A DNA stretch of 25,735 nt from an uncultured Collinsella sp. (GCA_900542275.1 UQMW01000032.1:1-25735), one strand, 5' to 3'. Positions 1 to 7,326 are shown, counted from the first letter of the stretch. Notes: generated by a model not told the origin, from the sequence alone. Numbers and translations: made by a program.

Positions 1-115
1 AGGTCAATGCCGCCTCGTTTCAAGGCACCTTGCTCGCTCTGGCGGGCTTTCGCTGACATTGCCAAAACATCGGGGTAGCCATTGTGGTCATTGGGGACAG
101 ACTTAAATGACTACC
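1..115. other. Window edge, no gene assigned
   Basis: Plus frame 1 is open from base 1 to a TAG at 76-78 and could be the last 25 residues of a gene that begins outside the window, but I do not recognise it. The minus strand also has a short open frame. The stretch runs into a GGGGACAG hairpin at 87-111. No promoter or RNA gene is evident. Confidence 0.3.
87..111. repeat. Short hairpin with GGGGACAGACTTA loop
   Basis: GTCATT (87-92) and AATGAC (106-111) are inverted repeats around a loop containing GGGGACAGACTTA. This motif resembles the REP-type sequences often found near Y1 (RAYT) transposases. No such transposase gene lies in the window. GGGACAGG/CCTGTCCC motifs recur at 7327-7411 and 8110-8146. 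Confidence 0.4.
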
Positions 116-120
116 TATAA

Positions 121-219
121 AACGAGCGTGGATAATCTCCCGTTTTTGGCTTGGTGACGGGCCCAAAGTGGGAGATTATCCACGCTCATCCGGAAAGTGT
201 CCAAAAATCCACGCTCGTT
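121..219. repeat. Palindromic repeat family A, copy 1
   Basis: GAGCGTGGATAATCTCCC (124-141) is perfectly inverted at 170-187, an 18-bp stem. A further inverted copy of the outer part, TCCACGCTCGTT (208-219), can pair with AACGAGCGTGGA (121-132), so two alternative hairpins are possible. The segment GTCCAAAAATCCACGCTCGTT spans 199-219 and has relatives at 11386, 16518 and 23199. It lies upstream of the recQ promoter. Confidence 0.75.
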
Positions 220-278
220 CCCTTCGGATTGCATCGCCCGTGGCCGGTAGCCGTGCGGCACCGGTCCGCGTGGCGGCG

Positions 279-284
279 TATAAT
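279..284 (+). promoter_or_regulatory. Putative recQ -10 box TATAAT
   Basis: A perfect TATAAT lies 32 bp before the recQ start codon in an otherwise GC-rich stretch. No convincing -35 hexamer is seen 16-18 bp upstream, so this is a -10 only call. Confidence 0.45.
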
Positions 285-315
285 CGGCGGCAGATGACTT
301 GGACGTTAGGAAACC

Positions 316-2295
316 ATGACCGAAAGCATGCAGCAGATGGCGCTCGACACGCTCGGCGCCTATTTTGGCTACACCTCGTTTCGCCCGGGGCAGGACCGCA
401 TGGTCGATGCGATCCTTGCCGGCCGCGATGCACTCGGCGTTATGCCCACAGGTGCCGGCAAGTCCATTTGCTACCAGGTGCCCGCGCTCATGCTGCCCGG
501 CATCACCTTTGTGGTGAGTCCGTTGCTCTCCCTTATGGAGGACCAGACCCGTGCGTTGCTCGCGGCGGGCGCGCGACCCAGCTATCTCAACTCCAGCCTT
601 ACTCCGGCCCAGCAAAACACCGTGCTCAAGCGGGCACGCGAGGGCCGCTACCAGCTTATGTACGTGGCGCCCGAGCGCCTGCTCGAGCCGCGCTTTTTGG
701 CCTTTGCGCAGGAAGCTGCGGCCGAAGGCGGCATCGGCGTGCCGCTCGTGGCCATTGACGAGGCCCACTGCGTGAGCCAGTGGGGCCAGGATTTCCGCCC
801 CGCCTATCTGCAGATTCGCGAGTTCATCGATTCCCTGCCGCAGCGACCCATCGTGGCGGCCTTTACCGCCACGGCGACCGAGCGCGTGCGTGCGGACATT
901 CAGCAGATGCTCGGCCTGCAAAATCCCGCGACCGTGGTGACGGGCTTCGATCGCAAGAACCTCTACTTTGGCTGTGAGGAGATGGGCGACAAGGCTAAGA
1001 CCACGTGGGTGCGCGACTATGTGATCGCGCATTCGAGCGAGAGCGGCATCGTGTATTGCTCGACCCGCAAGACGGTCGATGCGCTGGCAGGCGATCTTGC
1101 CGAAGCGCTGGGCCCCAGCGGCATTCGCGTTGGCCGCTACCATGCCGGCATGGGCAATGACGCCCGCCGCCAAAGCCAGCGCGCCTTTATCGACGACGAT
1201 ATCCAGGTGATGGTTGCCACCAACGCCTTTGGCATGGGCATCGACAAGCCCAACGTGCGCTACGTGATTCACAACAACGTGCCCGAGAGCATCGAGGCCT
1301 ACTACCAGGAGGCGGGCCGCGCCGGCCGCGATGGCGATCCGGCAAGCTGCCACCTGCTGTGGAACGGCAACGATTTCCGTATGCGCCGCTTTTTGATCGA
1401 CCGCGGTGATGCTGCCGACGAGGCGCTCGACGACGAGCAGCGCGCGTGGGCGCTCCAGAACCGTTACCGCCTGCTCAGCCAGATGGAAGGCTACTGCAAC
1501 ACCACCGGCTGCCTGCGCGAATACATGCTGCGCTACTTTGGCGACGAGGCCGCGGCCGAGCATGCGACAGCCGCCGCGGGCGGCACCGCCACGGACGAAG
1601 CCGAGGGCTGCGGCAACTGCAGCAACTGCCTCACGCAGTTCGAGGTCGAGGACGTCACCGATATGGCCCGCGCTGCCGTGCGCTATGTGGCCACGCGACC
1701 CATGCGCTTTGGCAAGTCGCTCATTGCCGATGTGCTTCACGGCGGCAACACCGAGCGCATTCGCCAGATGCATCTGGACGAGGACCGCGGCTACGGTGAG
1801 CTGTCGAGCGAATCGGTCGGGCGCATCAAGGACATCATCGGCCAGCTGTGCGGCCGCGGTTATTTGGCCACCTCGCAGGGGCAATACCCGGTCGTGGGTC
1901 TGGGACCGCGTGCCGGCGAGGTCGAGGACGAGGCGTTTGCCTTTACCGTTAAGCGCCGCGCGTCCAAGCGCAAGGCCTCGGCACGCGCCCGCCGTGCGGT
2001 GGATCTGCTGCGCGAGGAGGCCGAGCTGGATCAGCGCCCGCGCGTTGGCGACGATGCCGAGCTGTTCGAGCGCCTGCGCGCCCTGCGCAAGGAAATCTCG
2101 ACCGAGCTCGAGATGGCGCCGTACATGGTCTTTTCCGACAAGGCCCTGCGCGGCCTGTGCCGCCTGCGCCCGCAGACGCGCGACGAGCTTATCCAGGTCA
2201 ACGGCATCGGCGAGAAAAAGGCCGACGCCTTTGGCGAGCAGTTTATGGCGGCGATTGAAGAGTTTGAGTCCGAGCATGCGCGGGATGGAGCGTAA
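316..2295 (+). CDS. recQ: RecQ family ATP-dependent DNA helicase
   Basis: A 659-residue superfamily 2 helicase that unwinds DNA 3'-5' during recombination and repair in the cytoplasm. Visible motifs: FRPGQ motif 0 near residue 22, Walker A GAGKS (46-50), DEAH box (148-151) followed by CVSQWGQDFRPAY, motif III FTATAT (183-188), and motif VI QEAGRAGRDG (331-340). The zinc site has Cys399 then C432xxC435xxC438. The gap between the first cysteine and the CxxCxxC is longer than in E. coli RecQ because of an Ala/Glu-rich insertion near 411-430. An RQC winged-helix region and a C-terminal HRDC domain (about residues 575-650, with the VNGIGEKKAD helix-hairpin) complete the usual bacterial RecQ layout. 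The GntR gene starts 2 bp after the stop, so the two are probably co-transcribed. Family assignment is firm. Confidence 0.96.
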   Translation: MTESMQQMALDTLGAYFGYTSFRPGQDRMVDAILAGRDALGVMPTGAGKSICYQVPALMLPGITFVVSPLLSLMEDQTRALLAAGARPSYLNSSLTPAQQNTVLKRAREGRYQLMYVAPERLLEPRFLAFAQEAAAEGGIGVPLVAIDEAHCVSQWGQDFRPAYLQIREFIDSLPQRPIVAAFTATATERVRADIQQMLGLQNPATVVTGFDRKNLYFGCEEMGDKAKTTWVRDYVIAHSSESGIVYCSTRKTVDALAGDLAEALGPSGIRVGRYHAGMGNDARRQSQRAFIDDDIQVMVATNAFGMGIDKPNVRYVIHNNVPESIEAYYQEAGRAGRDGDPASCHLLWNGNDFRMRRFLIDRGDAADEALDDEQRAWALQNRYRLLSQMEGYCNTTGCLREYMLRYFGDEAAAEHATAAAGGTATDEAEGCGNCSNCLTQFEVEDVTDMARAAVRYVATRPMRFGKSLIADVLHGGNTERIRQMHLDEDRGYGELSSESVGRIKDIIGQLCGRGYLATSQGQYPVVGLGPRAGEVEDEAFAFTVKRRASKRKASARARRAVDLLREEAELDQRPRVGDDAELFERLRALRKEISTELEMAPYMVFSDKALRGLCRLRPQTRDELIQVNGIGEKKADAFGEQFMAAIEEFESEHARDGA

Positions 2296-2297
2296 CG

Positions 2298-3053
2298 ATG
2301 GCAACCGACGATAAAACCGACCGCGCTGGCGTATCCGCCGTGCCGCTGTACCAGCAGGTCATGGACGACCTGAAGGGCGAGATCGCGCGCGGCGTGTACG
2401 CGGCCGGCTCGCGCATTCCTTCCGAGATGGAGCTCGCGAAGTCCTACGGCGTGGGGCGCATCACCGTACGCCGTGCCATCGAGGAGCTGTCGCGCGCGGG
2501 CTACCTCAACCGCCAGCAGGGGAGGGGCACCTTTGTATGCGCTCCCAAGCTCAAGCGCAAGATTCGCCAGAAGGGCGACGTCCAGAGCTTTACTGAGGGT
2601 TGTGCTGCCAACGACATGGTGCCCGGAGCGCGCCTGGTATCGCGCACGGTGGTCGCGGCGACGCACGAGGATGCGGCGTTCTTTGGCGTGGAGCCCGGCT
2701 GCGAGCTTATCGTGGTCGAGCGCGTGCGCACGGCCGACGGCATCCCCGTCATGCTTGAGAACAACGCCTTTGTGCTCGCCGACCATCCCTACTTGCAGAC
2801 GCTGGCCGATAAGGACCTCACCGATAACTCAATCTTTGCGCTCGTTGCCGAGCACTCGGGCCGCGCGCCGCTCAAGTCCGACCCCTGCACCGTGGAGATT
2901 GCGCTTGCCGATGCTCAGGCGGCCCCGCTGCTGGAGGTGCCGGTCGGCGAGCCGCTCTTCTATATGGAGGCGTACTTTACCGATGCGGACGAGCAGCCCT
3001 TGCTGCTCGGGCGCCAGAAGATAGTGGGCTCGCGCTACGTCTTCGACATCTAA
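2298..3053 (+). CDS. GntR family transcriptional regulator with UTRA domain
   Basis: A 251-residue HutC/FrlR-type regulator. Residues about 16-80 form the GntR winged helix-turn-helix (PLYQQVMDDLKGEIARGVY, then IPSEMELAKSYGVGRITVRR and GRGTFV). Residues about 95-245 form the UTRA effector domain, which in this subfamily usually binds a sugar phosphate or related metabolite. It begins 2 bp after recQ and is followed after 144 bp by a SIS-domain gene. That gap contains an exact 17-bp direct repeat flanking a candidate promoter, the likely operator. I infer that it represses the downstream SIS gene and is relieved by that enzyme's substrate. The effector cannot be read from sequence. Confidence 0.93.
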   Translation: MATDDKTDRAGVSAVPLYQQVMDDLKGEIARGVYAAGSRIPSEMELAKSYGVGRITVRRAIEELSRAGYLNRQQGRGTFVCAPKLKRKIRQKGDVQSFTEGCAANDMVPGARLVSRTVVAATHEDAAFFGVEPGCELIVVERVRTADGIPVMLENNAFVLADHPYLQTLADKDLTDNSIFALVAEHSGRAPLKSDPCTVEIALADAQAAPLLEVPVGEPLFYMEAYFTDADEQPLLLGRQKIVGSRYVFDI

Positions 3054-3062
3054 CGTCCACAG

Positions 3063-3141
3063 ATAGAACAACATAGAACAAATTTGCTGAGATGCCTTCA
3101 CGGGCGTTGTTACACGTGCTATAAATAGAACAACATAGAAC
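3063..3141 (+). promoter_or_regulatory. Operator-like 17-bp direct repeats flanking promoter of SIS gene
   Basis: ATAGAACAACATAGAAC occurs exactly at 3063-3079 and 3125-3141, start to start 62 bp (about six helical turns). Each copy itself holds two ATAGAAC units 10 bp apart. Between the copies lies a candidate promoter, TTCACG (3097-3102), 17-bp spacer, TATAAA (3120-3125), so the second repeat overlaps the end of the -10 box. This fits repression by the adjacent GntR protein. The repeats are observed; the binding is inferred. Confidence 0.6.
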
Positions 3142-3197
3142 GACCGCAGGTACGGGCTGTCGCCGTTCAAAGCCGCCCCACAAGGAGGAACATCAGG

Positions 3198-4166
3198 ATG
3201 AACGCACATGATCTGATTCAGGAAATTATCGAGCGCAAGGGCAAGATTGAGAACGTCTTTTGGATCGCCTGCGGCGGTTCGATGATCGACCTGATGCCGG
3301 CCAACGAGCTGCTCAAGCGCGAGGCCACCACGTTTACCTCGACGGTCTACACGGCGCGCGAGTTTTGCCTGATGGCCCCCAAGAGCCTAGGGCCGAAGTC
3401 GCTCGTTATTGCCTGCAGCCACAGCGGCAGCACGCAGGAGGTCGTCGACGGCTGCGAGATGGCACTGGCCGCCGGCGCCGAGGTCGTCGCCCTCACCGAC
3501 TGCGAGGGCTCCAAGATCGATAACGGCAAGTGGACTACCTGGGTCTACCCCTGGGGCGAGGGCGTGTCGCAGGCCGAGGTGCCGCAGGGCATCGGCGCCC
3601 TGATCGCCGCCGAGCTGCTCGACCAGCAGGAAGGCTACGAGGCGCTCGCCGACATGTACGAGGGCCTTAAGCAGATGGACGCGCTGCTGCCCGCCGCCCG
3701 CGAGAAGGTCAACGCCGAGCTGGGCGCCCGCTTTGCCGAGCTCTGCCAGCAGCACAAGTTCTTCTATATCCTGGGGTCCGGCCCCAACTTTAGCCAGACC
3801 TACGCCATGGCCATCTGCTCGCTCATGGAGATGCAATGGCAGCACTGCTGCTACATCCACTCCGGCGAGTACTTCCACGGCCCGTTCGAGGCCACCGAGC
3901 CCGGCGTGTTCTACTTTGTGCAGCTCGGATCGGGTGAGTGCCGCCCCATGGAGGAGCGCGCCCTTGCGTTCCTCAACACGCACACCGACACGATTATGGT
4001 GCTCGATGCGCTCGAGTACGGCGTGGGCGAGGTACCTGCCAGCGTGCGTTCGTTCCTAGAGCCGATCTTCTTCTACGCGATGAGCTGCGAGCTGCGTGCC
4101 GCCCGCGGCAAGGTGTTCGACCACAGCCCCGAGTTCCGCCGCTACATGGGCATCGAGCAGTACTAA
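3198..4166 (+). CDS. SIS-domain sugar-phosphate enzyme, FrlB/deglycase-like
   Basis: A 322-residue cytosolic protein with two SIS (sugar isomerase) domains. The first has FWIACGGS (about 21-28) and the phosphate-binding loop CSHSGSTQE near residue 75. The second has YILGSGPNFSQTYAMAI near 190 and IHSGEYFHGPFEA, which matches the ExxHG region of GlmS/FrlB-type enzymes. Length and layout resemble FrlB/GfrE/GfrF deglycases, which cleave 6-phosphorylated Amadori compounds to glucose 6-phosphate and an amino acid. An amino-sugar-phosphate isomerase is an alternative. The start has a strong RBS (AAGGAGG, 3182-3188). It pairs with the upstream GntR gene and is distantly paralogous to the PTS-linked SIS protein at 13680. 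No transporter gene adjoins it. Confidence 0.82.
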   Translation: MNAHDLIQEIIERKGKIENVFWIACGGSMIDLMPANELLKREATTFTSTVYTAREFCLMAPKSLGPKSLVIACSHSGSTQEVVDGCEMALAAGAEVVALTDCEGSKIDNGKWTTWVYPWGEGVSQAEVPQGIGALIAAELLDQQEGYEALADMYEGLKQMDALLPAAREKVNAELGARFAELCQQHKFFYILGSGPNFSQTYAMAICSLMEMQWQHCCYIHSGEYFHGPFEATEPGVFYFVQLGSGECRPMEERALAFLNTHTDTIMVLDALEYGVGEVPASVRSFLEPIFFYAMSCELRAARGKVFDHSPEFRRYMGIEQY

Positions 4167-4190
4167 GTACCGGGAATTATCTTTTTTGAC

Positions 4191-4220
4191 GGGGTCTGCG
4201 CTGCGCGCGGGCCCCTTTTT
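4191..4220 (+). terminator. Rho-independent terminator after SIS gene
   Basis: A GC-rich hairpin pairs GGGG (4191-4194) with CCCC (4212-4215) and extends inward. It is followed by TTTTT, 25 bp after the SIS stop codon. Confidence 0.75.
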
Positions 4221-4255
4221 GCGTTGTGGCGGCCGGATTCGTGTCAACGCGAAAA

Positions 4256-4437
4256 CGAAGGTGAATACTTTTCCGCGAAGTGAACGACCTATTTTGGACC
4301 CCCGAAGCATCCACACTTTTTGGTGCCAAAACCGCAGGAAAAACTCGGCGAAACCGCAGGAAACGGCGTCTTAAAAGTGTCGATGCTTCGGGGGCTCGTT
4401 TTTGCTCGTTCACTTCGCGGAAAAGTATTCACCTTCG
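4256..4437 (+). repeat. Long palindromic element B, copy 1
   Basis: Outer arms of 32 nt, 4256-4287 and 4406-4437, are perfect inverted repeats (core AATACTTTTCCGCGAAGTGA). Inner arms 4299-4320 and 4373-4394 pair with one mismatch (CCCCCGAAGCATC). The loop holds CCGCAGGA twice, at 4332 and 4354, 22 bp apart. The whole could fold into one hairpin of about 180 nt. It sits between the terminators of two convergent genes and has no credible reading frame. A second copy in the opposite orientation is at 25476-25655. Confidence 0.9.
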
Positions 4438-4461
4438 ATTCGCAAGGGCACTGCGTGAGTC

Positions 4462-4503
4462 AAAAAAGCGGGCCGCACCGGGGATTTCCGGCGCGGCCCG
4501 CTT
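4462..4503 (-). terminator. Terminator of the hydroxyacid dehydrogenase gene
   Basis: An 11-bp stem (4466-4476 with 4493-4503, core GCGGGCCGC), read on the minus strand, is followed by a T run (complement of 4462-4467). It lies about 40 bp past the stop of the minus-strand gene. Confidence 0.85.
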
Positions 4504-4544
4504 AGTATCGCGTTTAGATTCGCAAGGTTGCGGCAGCCTACGGC

Positions 4545-5522
4545 CTACTTTGCGTCGTAGGCCTCGGCATCCCACCAGTCGAGCTGGGCGATGTTGTCGC
4601 GGATGTGCTGGCAGCTCTTGTGGAAGCCCTCGAGCTCGTACTCGGACAGGTCGAGCGTGTAGACCTCCTCGACGCCCTCGGCGCCGATCACGCACGGCAG
4701 GGATGTGAAGATGCCCTCCTCACCATACTGGCCGGTCATGAGCGTGGAGGCGGAAAGCACGGCGTGCTCGTTGTGTAGCACGGCGGCGCAGACGCGCGCG
4801 GCGGAGTTGGCGACGGCGTACTCGGTGCACTGCTTGCCCTGGTAGGTCACATAGCCGCCCTTGCGCGCGAGCTCCTCGACCTCCATGTGGTCAAAAGTGT
4901 ACTTGTCGGGGTTCTCGGCCTGAAGCTCGTTGAGGCTCTTGCCGGCGATGGTCGCGGCCTTAAAGGCGGCCAGCTGGCTAAAGCCGTGCTCGCCGATCAT
5001 GTAGGCGTCGATGGACTTGGGGCTCACGCCGACCTTCTTGGAGATCTCGGTGCGCAGGCGGGCGGAATCCAGACCGCAGCCCGAGCCGATGATCTTCTTG
5101 GGATCGTAGCCGGTCAGGTGCCACAGCTCGGTGCACACGACGTCGCAGGGGTTGGAGATGCTCACAAAGATGCCGTCGAAGCCGGCGTCGACGATGCGCT
5201 TGGCAAAGGTGCGGGCGGCGTCGGTGGTAAAGAACAACTCACCGTCGCGGTTGCCAGCGGCCAGCGCGACCTTGCCGGCGGCGTTGACGATGACGTCGCA
5301 GCAAGCTAGCTCCTCGTAGTGGTCGTAGCAGTTGACGATTTTGGTGTTATACGGGACAAACGAAAGGGAGTCGCGCAGGTCCTGGACCTCGGACGTCACC
5401 TTGGCCTCGTTGATATCGCACAGGTACAGCTCATCGGCAATGCCCTGCATAAGCAGGCTGTTGGCGACATGTGCTCCTACGTGGCCCTGGCCGACCACAC
5501 CGATCTTACGCGTCTGGTACAT
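4545..5522 (-). CDS. L-2-hydroxyacid dehydrogenase (LDH/MDH family, HicDH-like)
   Basis: A 325-residue NAD-dependent dehydrogenase of the lactate/malate family. Rossmann motif GQGHVG is at 11-16, followed by ISNPCDV, GLDSARLR (substrate-binding Arg) and catalytic His in IGEHG. The loop that normally carries Gln (LDH) or Arg (MDH) at position 102 reads AAGKVALAAGNRDGE, without the usual Q-K-P. It resembles L-2-hydroxyisocaproate dehydrogenase, as does the later EELARKGGYVTYQGK region, so a branched or aromatic 2-oxoacid is a more likely substrate than pyruvate. I chose the ATG at 5522 because AAAGGA lies 7 bp upstream; the frame stays open to 5951, but the added residues look non-coding. It is monocistronic, divergent from metA, with its own terminator. 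Confidence 0.88.
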   Translation of the reverse strand: MYQTRKIGVVGQGHVGAHVANSLLMQGIADELYLCDINEAKVTSEVQDLRDSLSFVPYNTKIVNCYDHYEELACCDVIVNAAGKVALAAGNRDGELFFTTDAARTFAKRIVDAGFDGIFVSISNPCDVVCTELWHLTGYDPKKIIGSGCGLDSARLRTEISKKVGVSPKSIDAYMIGEHGFSQLAAFKAATIAGKSLNELQAENPDKYTFDHMEVEELARKGGYVTYQGKQCTEYAVANSAARVCAAVLHNEHAVLSASTLMTGQYGEEGIFTSLPCVIGAEGVEEVYTLDLSEYELEGFHKSCQHIRDNIAQLDWWDAEAYDAK

Positions 5523-5657
5523 ATATGTATCCTTTCGGCCGAGTTTTTCGCGTCGAACCATTGTAGCGTCCTGCTGCCACTTTGCTAGGCTAAAGCGCCG
5601 TAGATTTTTGGGACATGCCTTAATCTCTATTTTTGGAGTGATTCGGGCCGCTGACGG

Positions 5658-5714
5658 CATCGCTGAGCGATGTGCTCGCGCGGATGGGGCCGCTCGTTGT
5701 ACCATAGCTACAAC
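5658..5714. promoter_or_regulatory. Two short palindromes upstream of metA
   Basis: CATCGCT-G-AGCGATG (5658-5672) is a perfect 15-bp palindrome, and GTTGTA (5696-5701) is inverted as TACAAC (5709-5714). Both lie in the divergent gap, just before the metA RBS (AAGGAG). They may be regulator sites. I see no SAM riboswitch or T-box core. Confidence 0.35.
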
Positions 5715-5733
5715 TGACTCGTAAGGAGCATCC

Positions 5734-6660
5734 ATGCCCATTCGCATTCCCGACGCCCTCCCTGCCGCCGCGCAGCTCGAGAGCGAGAACATCTTTGTCA
5801 TGACCGAGTACCGCGCGCTGCACCAGGACATCCGTCCGCTGCGCGTGCTCATCCTCAACCTCATGCCCACCAAGATCGCCACCGAGACGCAGATCATGCG
5901 CAAGCTCTCCAACACGCCGCTGCAGGTGGAGGTGGACCTGCTGCGCACCAAAACGCACGAGGCAACCCACGTGAGCGCCGGCCACCTGGAGACGTTTTAC
6001 CGCACGTTCGACGACATCCGCGACATCCACTACGACGGCCTGATCATCACGGGCGCGCCGGTGGAGCAGATGCCGTTCGAGGAGGTCGACTACTGGCCCG
6101 AGCTCTGCCAGATCATGGATTGGTCCACCACACACGTGCACTCTACGCTGCACATTTGTTGGGGCGCGCAGGCGGGGCTCTACCATCATTACGGTATCCA
6201 GAAGTACGACCTGCCGGCAAAGGCGAGCGGCGTGTTCGAGCATTATCTAGTGAAGCCGCAAAGCCCGCTGGTCCGCGGCTTCGACGACCGTTTCTATGCC
6301 GTGCATTCACGCAACACCGATGTGCGCCGCGAGGACGTGGAGGCCGAGCCGCAGCTTGAGGTCGTGGCCGTGTCCGACGAGGTGGGCCTGTACATCGTCA
6401 AGTCGACCGACAGCCGTCGCTTCTTTGTCTTTGGCCACCCCGAGTACGATACCGACACGTTGCGCCTGGAGTACGAGCGCGACGTGAAGCGCGGGCTTAA
6501 TCCAGGGGTTCCAGCGCATTACTTCCCGGGCGACGACCCCACCGCCGAGCCGCGTAACGTCTGGCGCAGCCAGGCTCAGCTGTTCTACACCAACTGGCTC
6601 AACTACTACGTCTACCAGACCACGCCCTACGACCTGGCCCGCGCCGGCGAGGAGCACTAG
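5734..6660 (+). CDS. metA: Homoserine O-acyltransferase (predicted acetyltransferase), methionine synthesis
   Basis: A 308-residue MetA-family enzyme that acylates the homoserine hydroxyl, the first committed step of methionine synthesis, in the cytosol. Catalytic residues fall at standard family positions: nucleophile Cys142 in CWGAQA, His235 and Glu237 in GHPEYD. Residue 111 is Glu in ITGAPVEQMPFEEVDYW. In this family Glu111 favours acetyl-CoA and Gly111 favours succinyl-CoA, so it is predicted to be a homoserine O-acetyltransferase (often named metAA) despite the metA fold. The start is supported by AAGGAG 7 bp upstream. It is divergent from the dehydrogenase and convergent with the folate gene; no terminator is obvious in the 42-bp gap. 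Confidence 0.95.
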   Translation: MPIRIPDALPAAAQLESENIFVMTEYRALHQDIRPLRVLILNLMPTKIATETQIMRKLSNTPLQVEVDLLRTKTHEATHVSAGHLETFYRTFDDIRDIHYDGLIITGAPVEQMPFEEVDYWPELCQIMDWSTTHVHSTLHICWGAQAGLYHHYGIQKYDLPAKASGVFEHYLVKPQSPLVRGFDDRFYAVHSRNTDVRREDVEAEPQLEVVAVSDEVGLYIVKSTDSRRFFVFGHPEYDTDTLRLEYERDVKRGLNPGVPAHYFPGDDPTAEPRNVWRSQAQLFYTNWLNYYVYQTTPYDLARAGEEH

Positions 6661-6702
6661 ACTGCGATGGTGCTGCTGTAGCCGTGGCTGATGTGGCGGC
6701 GA

Positions 6703-7299
6703 TTAGGCGCTGATGATGTTGGGCAGCGACAGGTCGTGGGCATCGGTGGGAACGTGGTCGACACGCTGCTCGTCAAAGGCGATGCCGATGATTTGGCATG
6801 CGGGCGAGAGCATGGGCAGGTAGCGGTCATAGCAGCCGCCGCCGTAGCCTAGGCGCGTGCCGGTGCGGTCGAATGCTACGAGCGGCACGACGATCATGTC
6901 GAGAGCTTCGGCAGGCACGATAGGGAAGCGGCTGCTGTCGATGTCCGTGGCCGCAAAGGCCCGCGTGGGGTGGGCGATAAACGTAGCCGCGTCCGCGTCG
7001 CCGGCAGCAACTGCCCGCATACACATGCGCTGGCCACAAGCTGCGGCGTCTGTTGCCGAGAGCATGCACGGATAGGCCACGCGCCAGCCACGTTTGGAGG
7101 CAGCTGCGGCAAACGCGGCTGAGTCGACTTCGGAACCCATCGCGGCATAGACGGCAACGGTGTGCGGCGCCGCGGCATCCAAGCGGCCCAGCAGCTCAAC
7201 CAGCCGCGCACAGATATCAGCAGACTTCGCCGCCCGCAAGTCCAAATCAAGAGCATCGCGCCGAGCAATCACCGCCCGCCGCAACTCAGCCTTGTCCAT
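6703..7299 (-). CDS. 5-formyltetrahydrofolate cyclo-ligase family protein
   Basis: A 198-residue protein of the YgfA/MTHFS family, which converts 5-formyl-THF to 5,10-methenyl-THF using ATP. The diagnostic C-terminal motif GTRLGYGGGCYDRYL is present, preceded by IVVPLVAFD, and the N-terminal basic helix starts KAELRRAVIARRDAL. I chose the ATG at 7299 with GAGAGGAAG upstream; the longer frame begins with TTG and would contain this RBS. Length is normal for the family. It is a single gene convergent with metA; folate C1 supply and methionine synthesis are linked in metabolism, but no operon link is seen. Confidence 0.92.
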   Translation of the reverse strand: MDKAELRRAVIARRDALDLDLRAAKSADICARLVELLGRLDAAAPHTVAVYAAMGSEVDSAAFAAAASKRGWRVAYPCMLSATDAAACGQRMCMRAVAAGDADAATFIAHPTRAFAATDIDSSRFPIVPAEALDMIVVPLVAFDRTGTRLGYGGGCYDRYLPMLSPACQIIGIAFDEQRVDHVPTDAHDLSLPNIISA

Positions 7300-7326
7300 C
7301 CCGGCTTCCTCTCCCAAACCTACCAA

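Noticed and set aside
115..2304. 729-residue open frame on the minus strand opposite recQ
   Set aside because: It mirrors the recQ gene, has no RBS, and its composition (Ala, His, Arg, Gly rich) is that of an antisense shadow in high-GC DNA.
3110..3121. TTACACGTGCTA shared with 19409-19420
   Set aside because: An exact 12-mer shared twice in a window of this size is expected by chance, and the contexts differ.
4280..4708. Open frames within the long palindromic element
   Set aside because: They translate the two arms of an inverted repeat and run into the antisense of the dehydrogenase gene.
5523..5733. SAM riboswitch or T-box upstream of metA
   Set aside because: No conserved core or terminator/antiterminator pair was found; only short palindromes are present.
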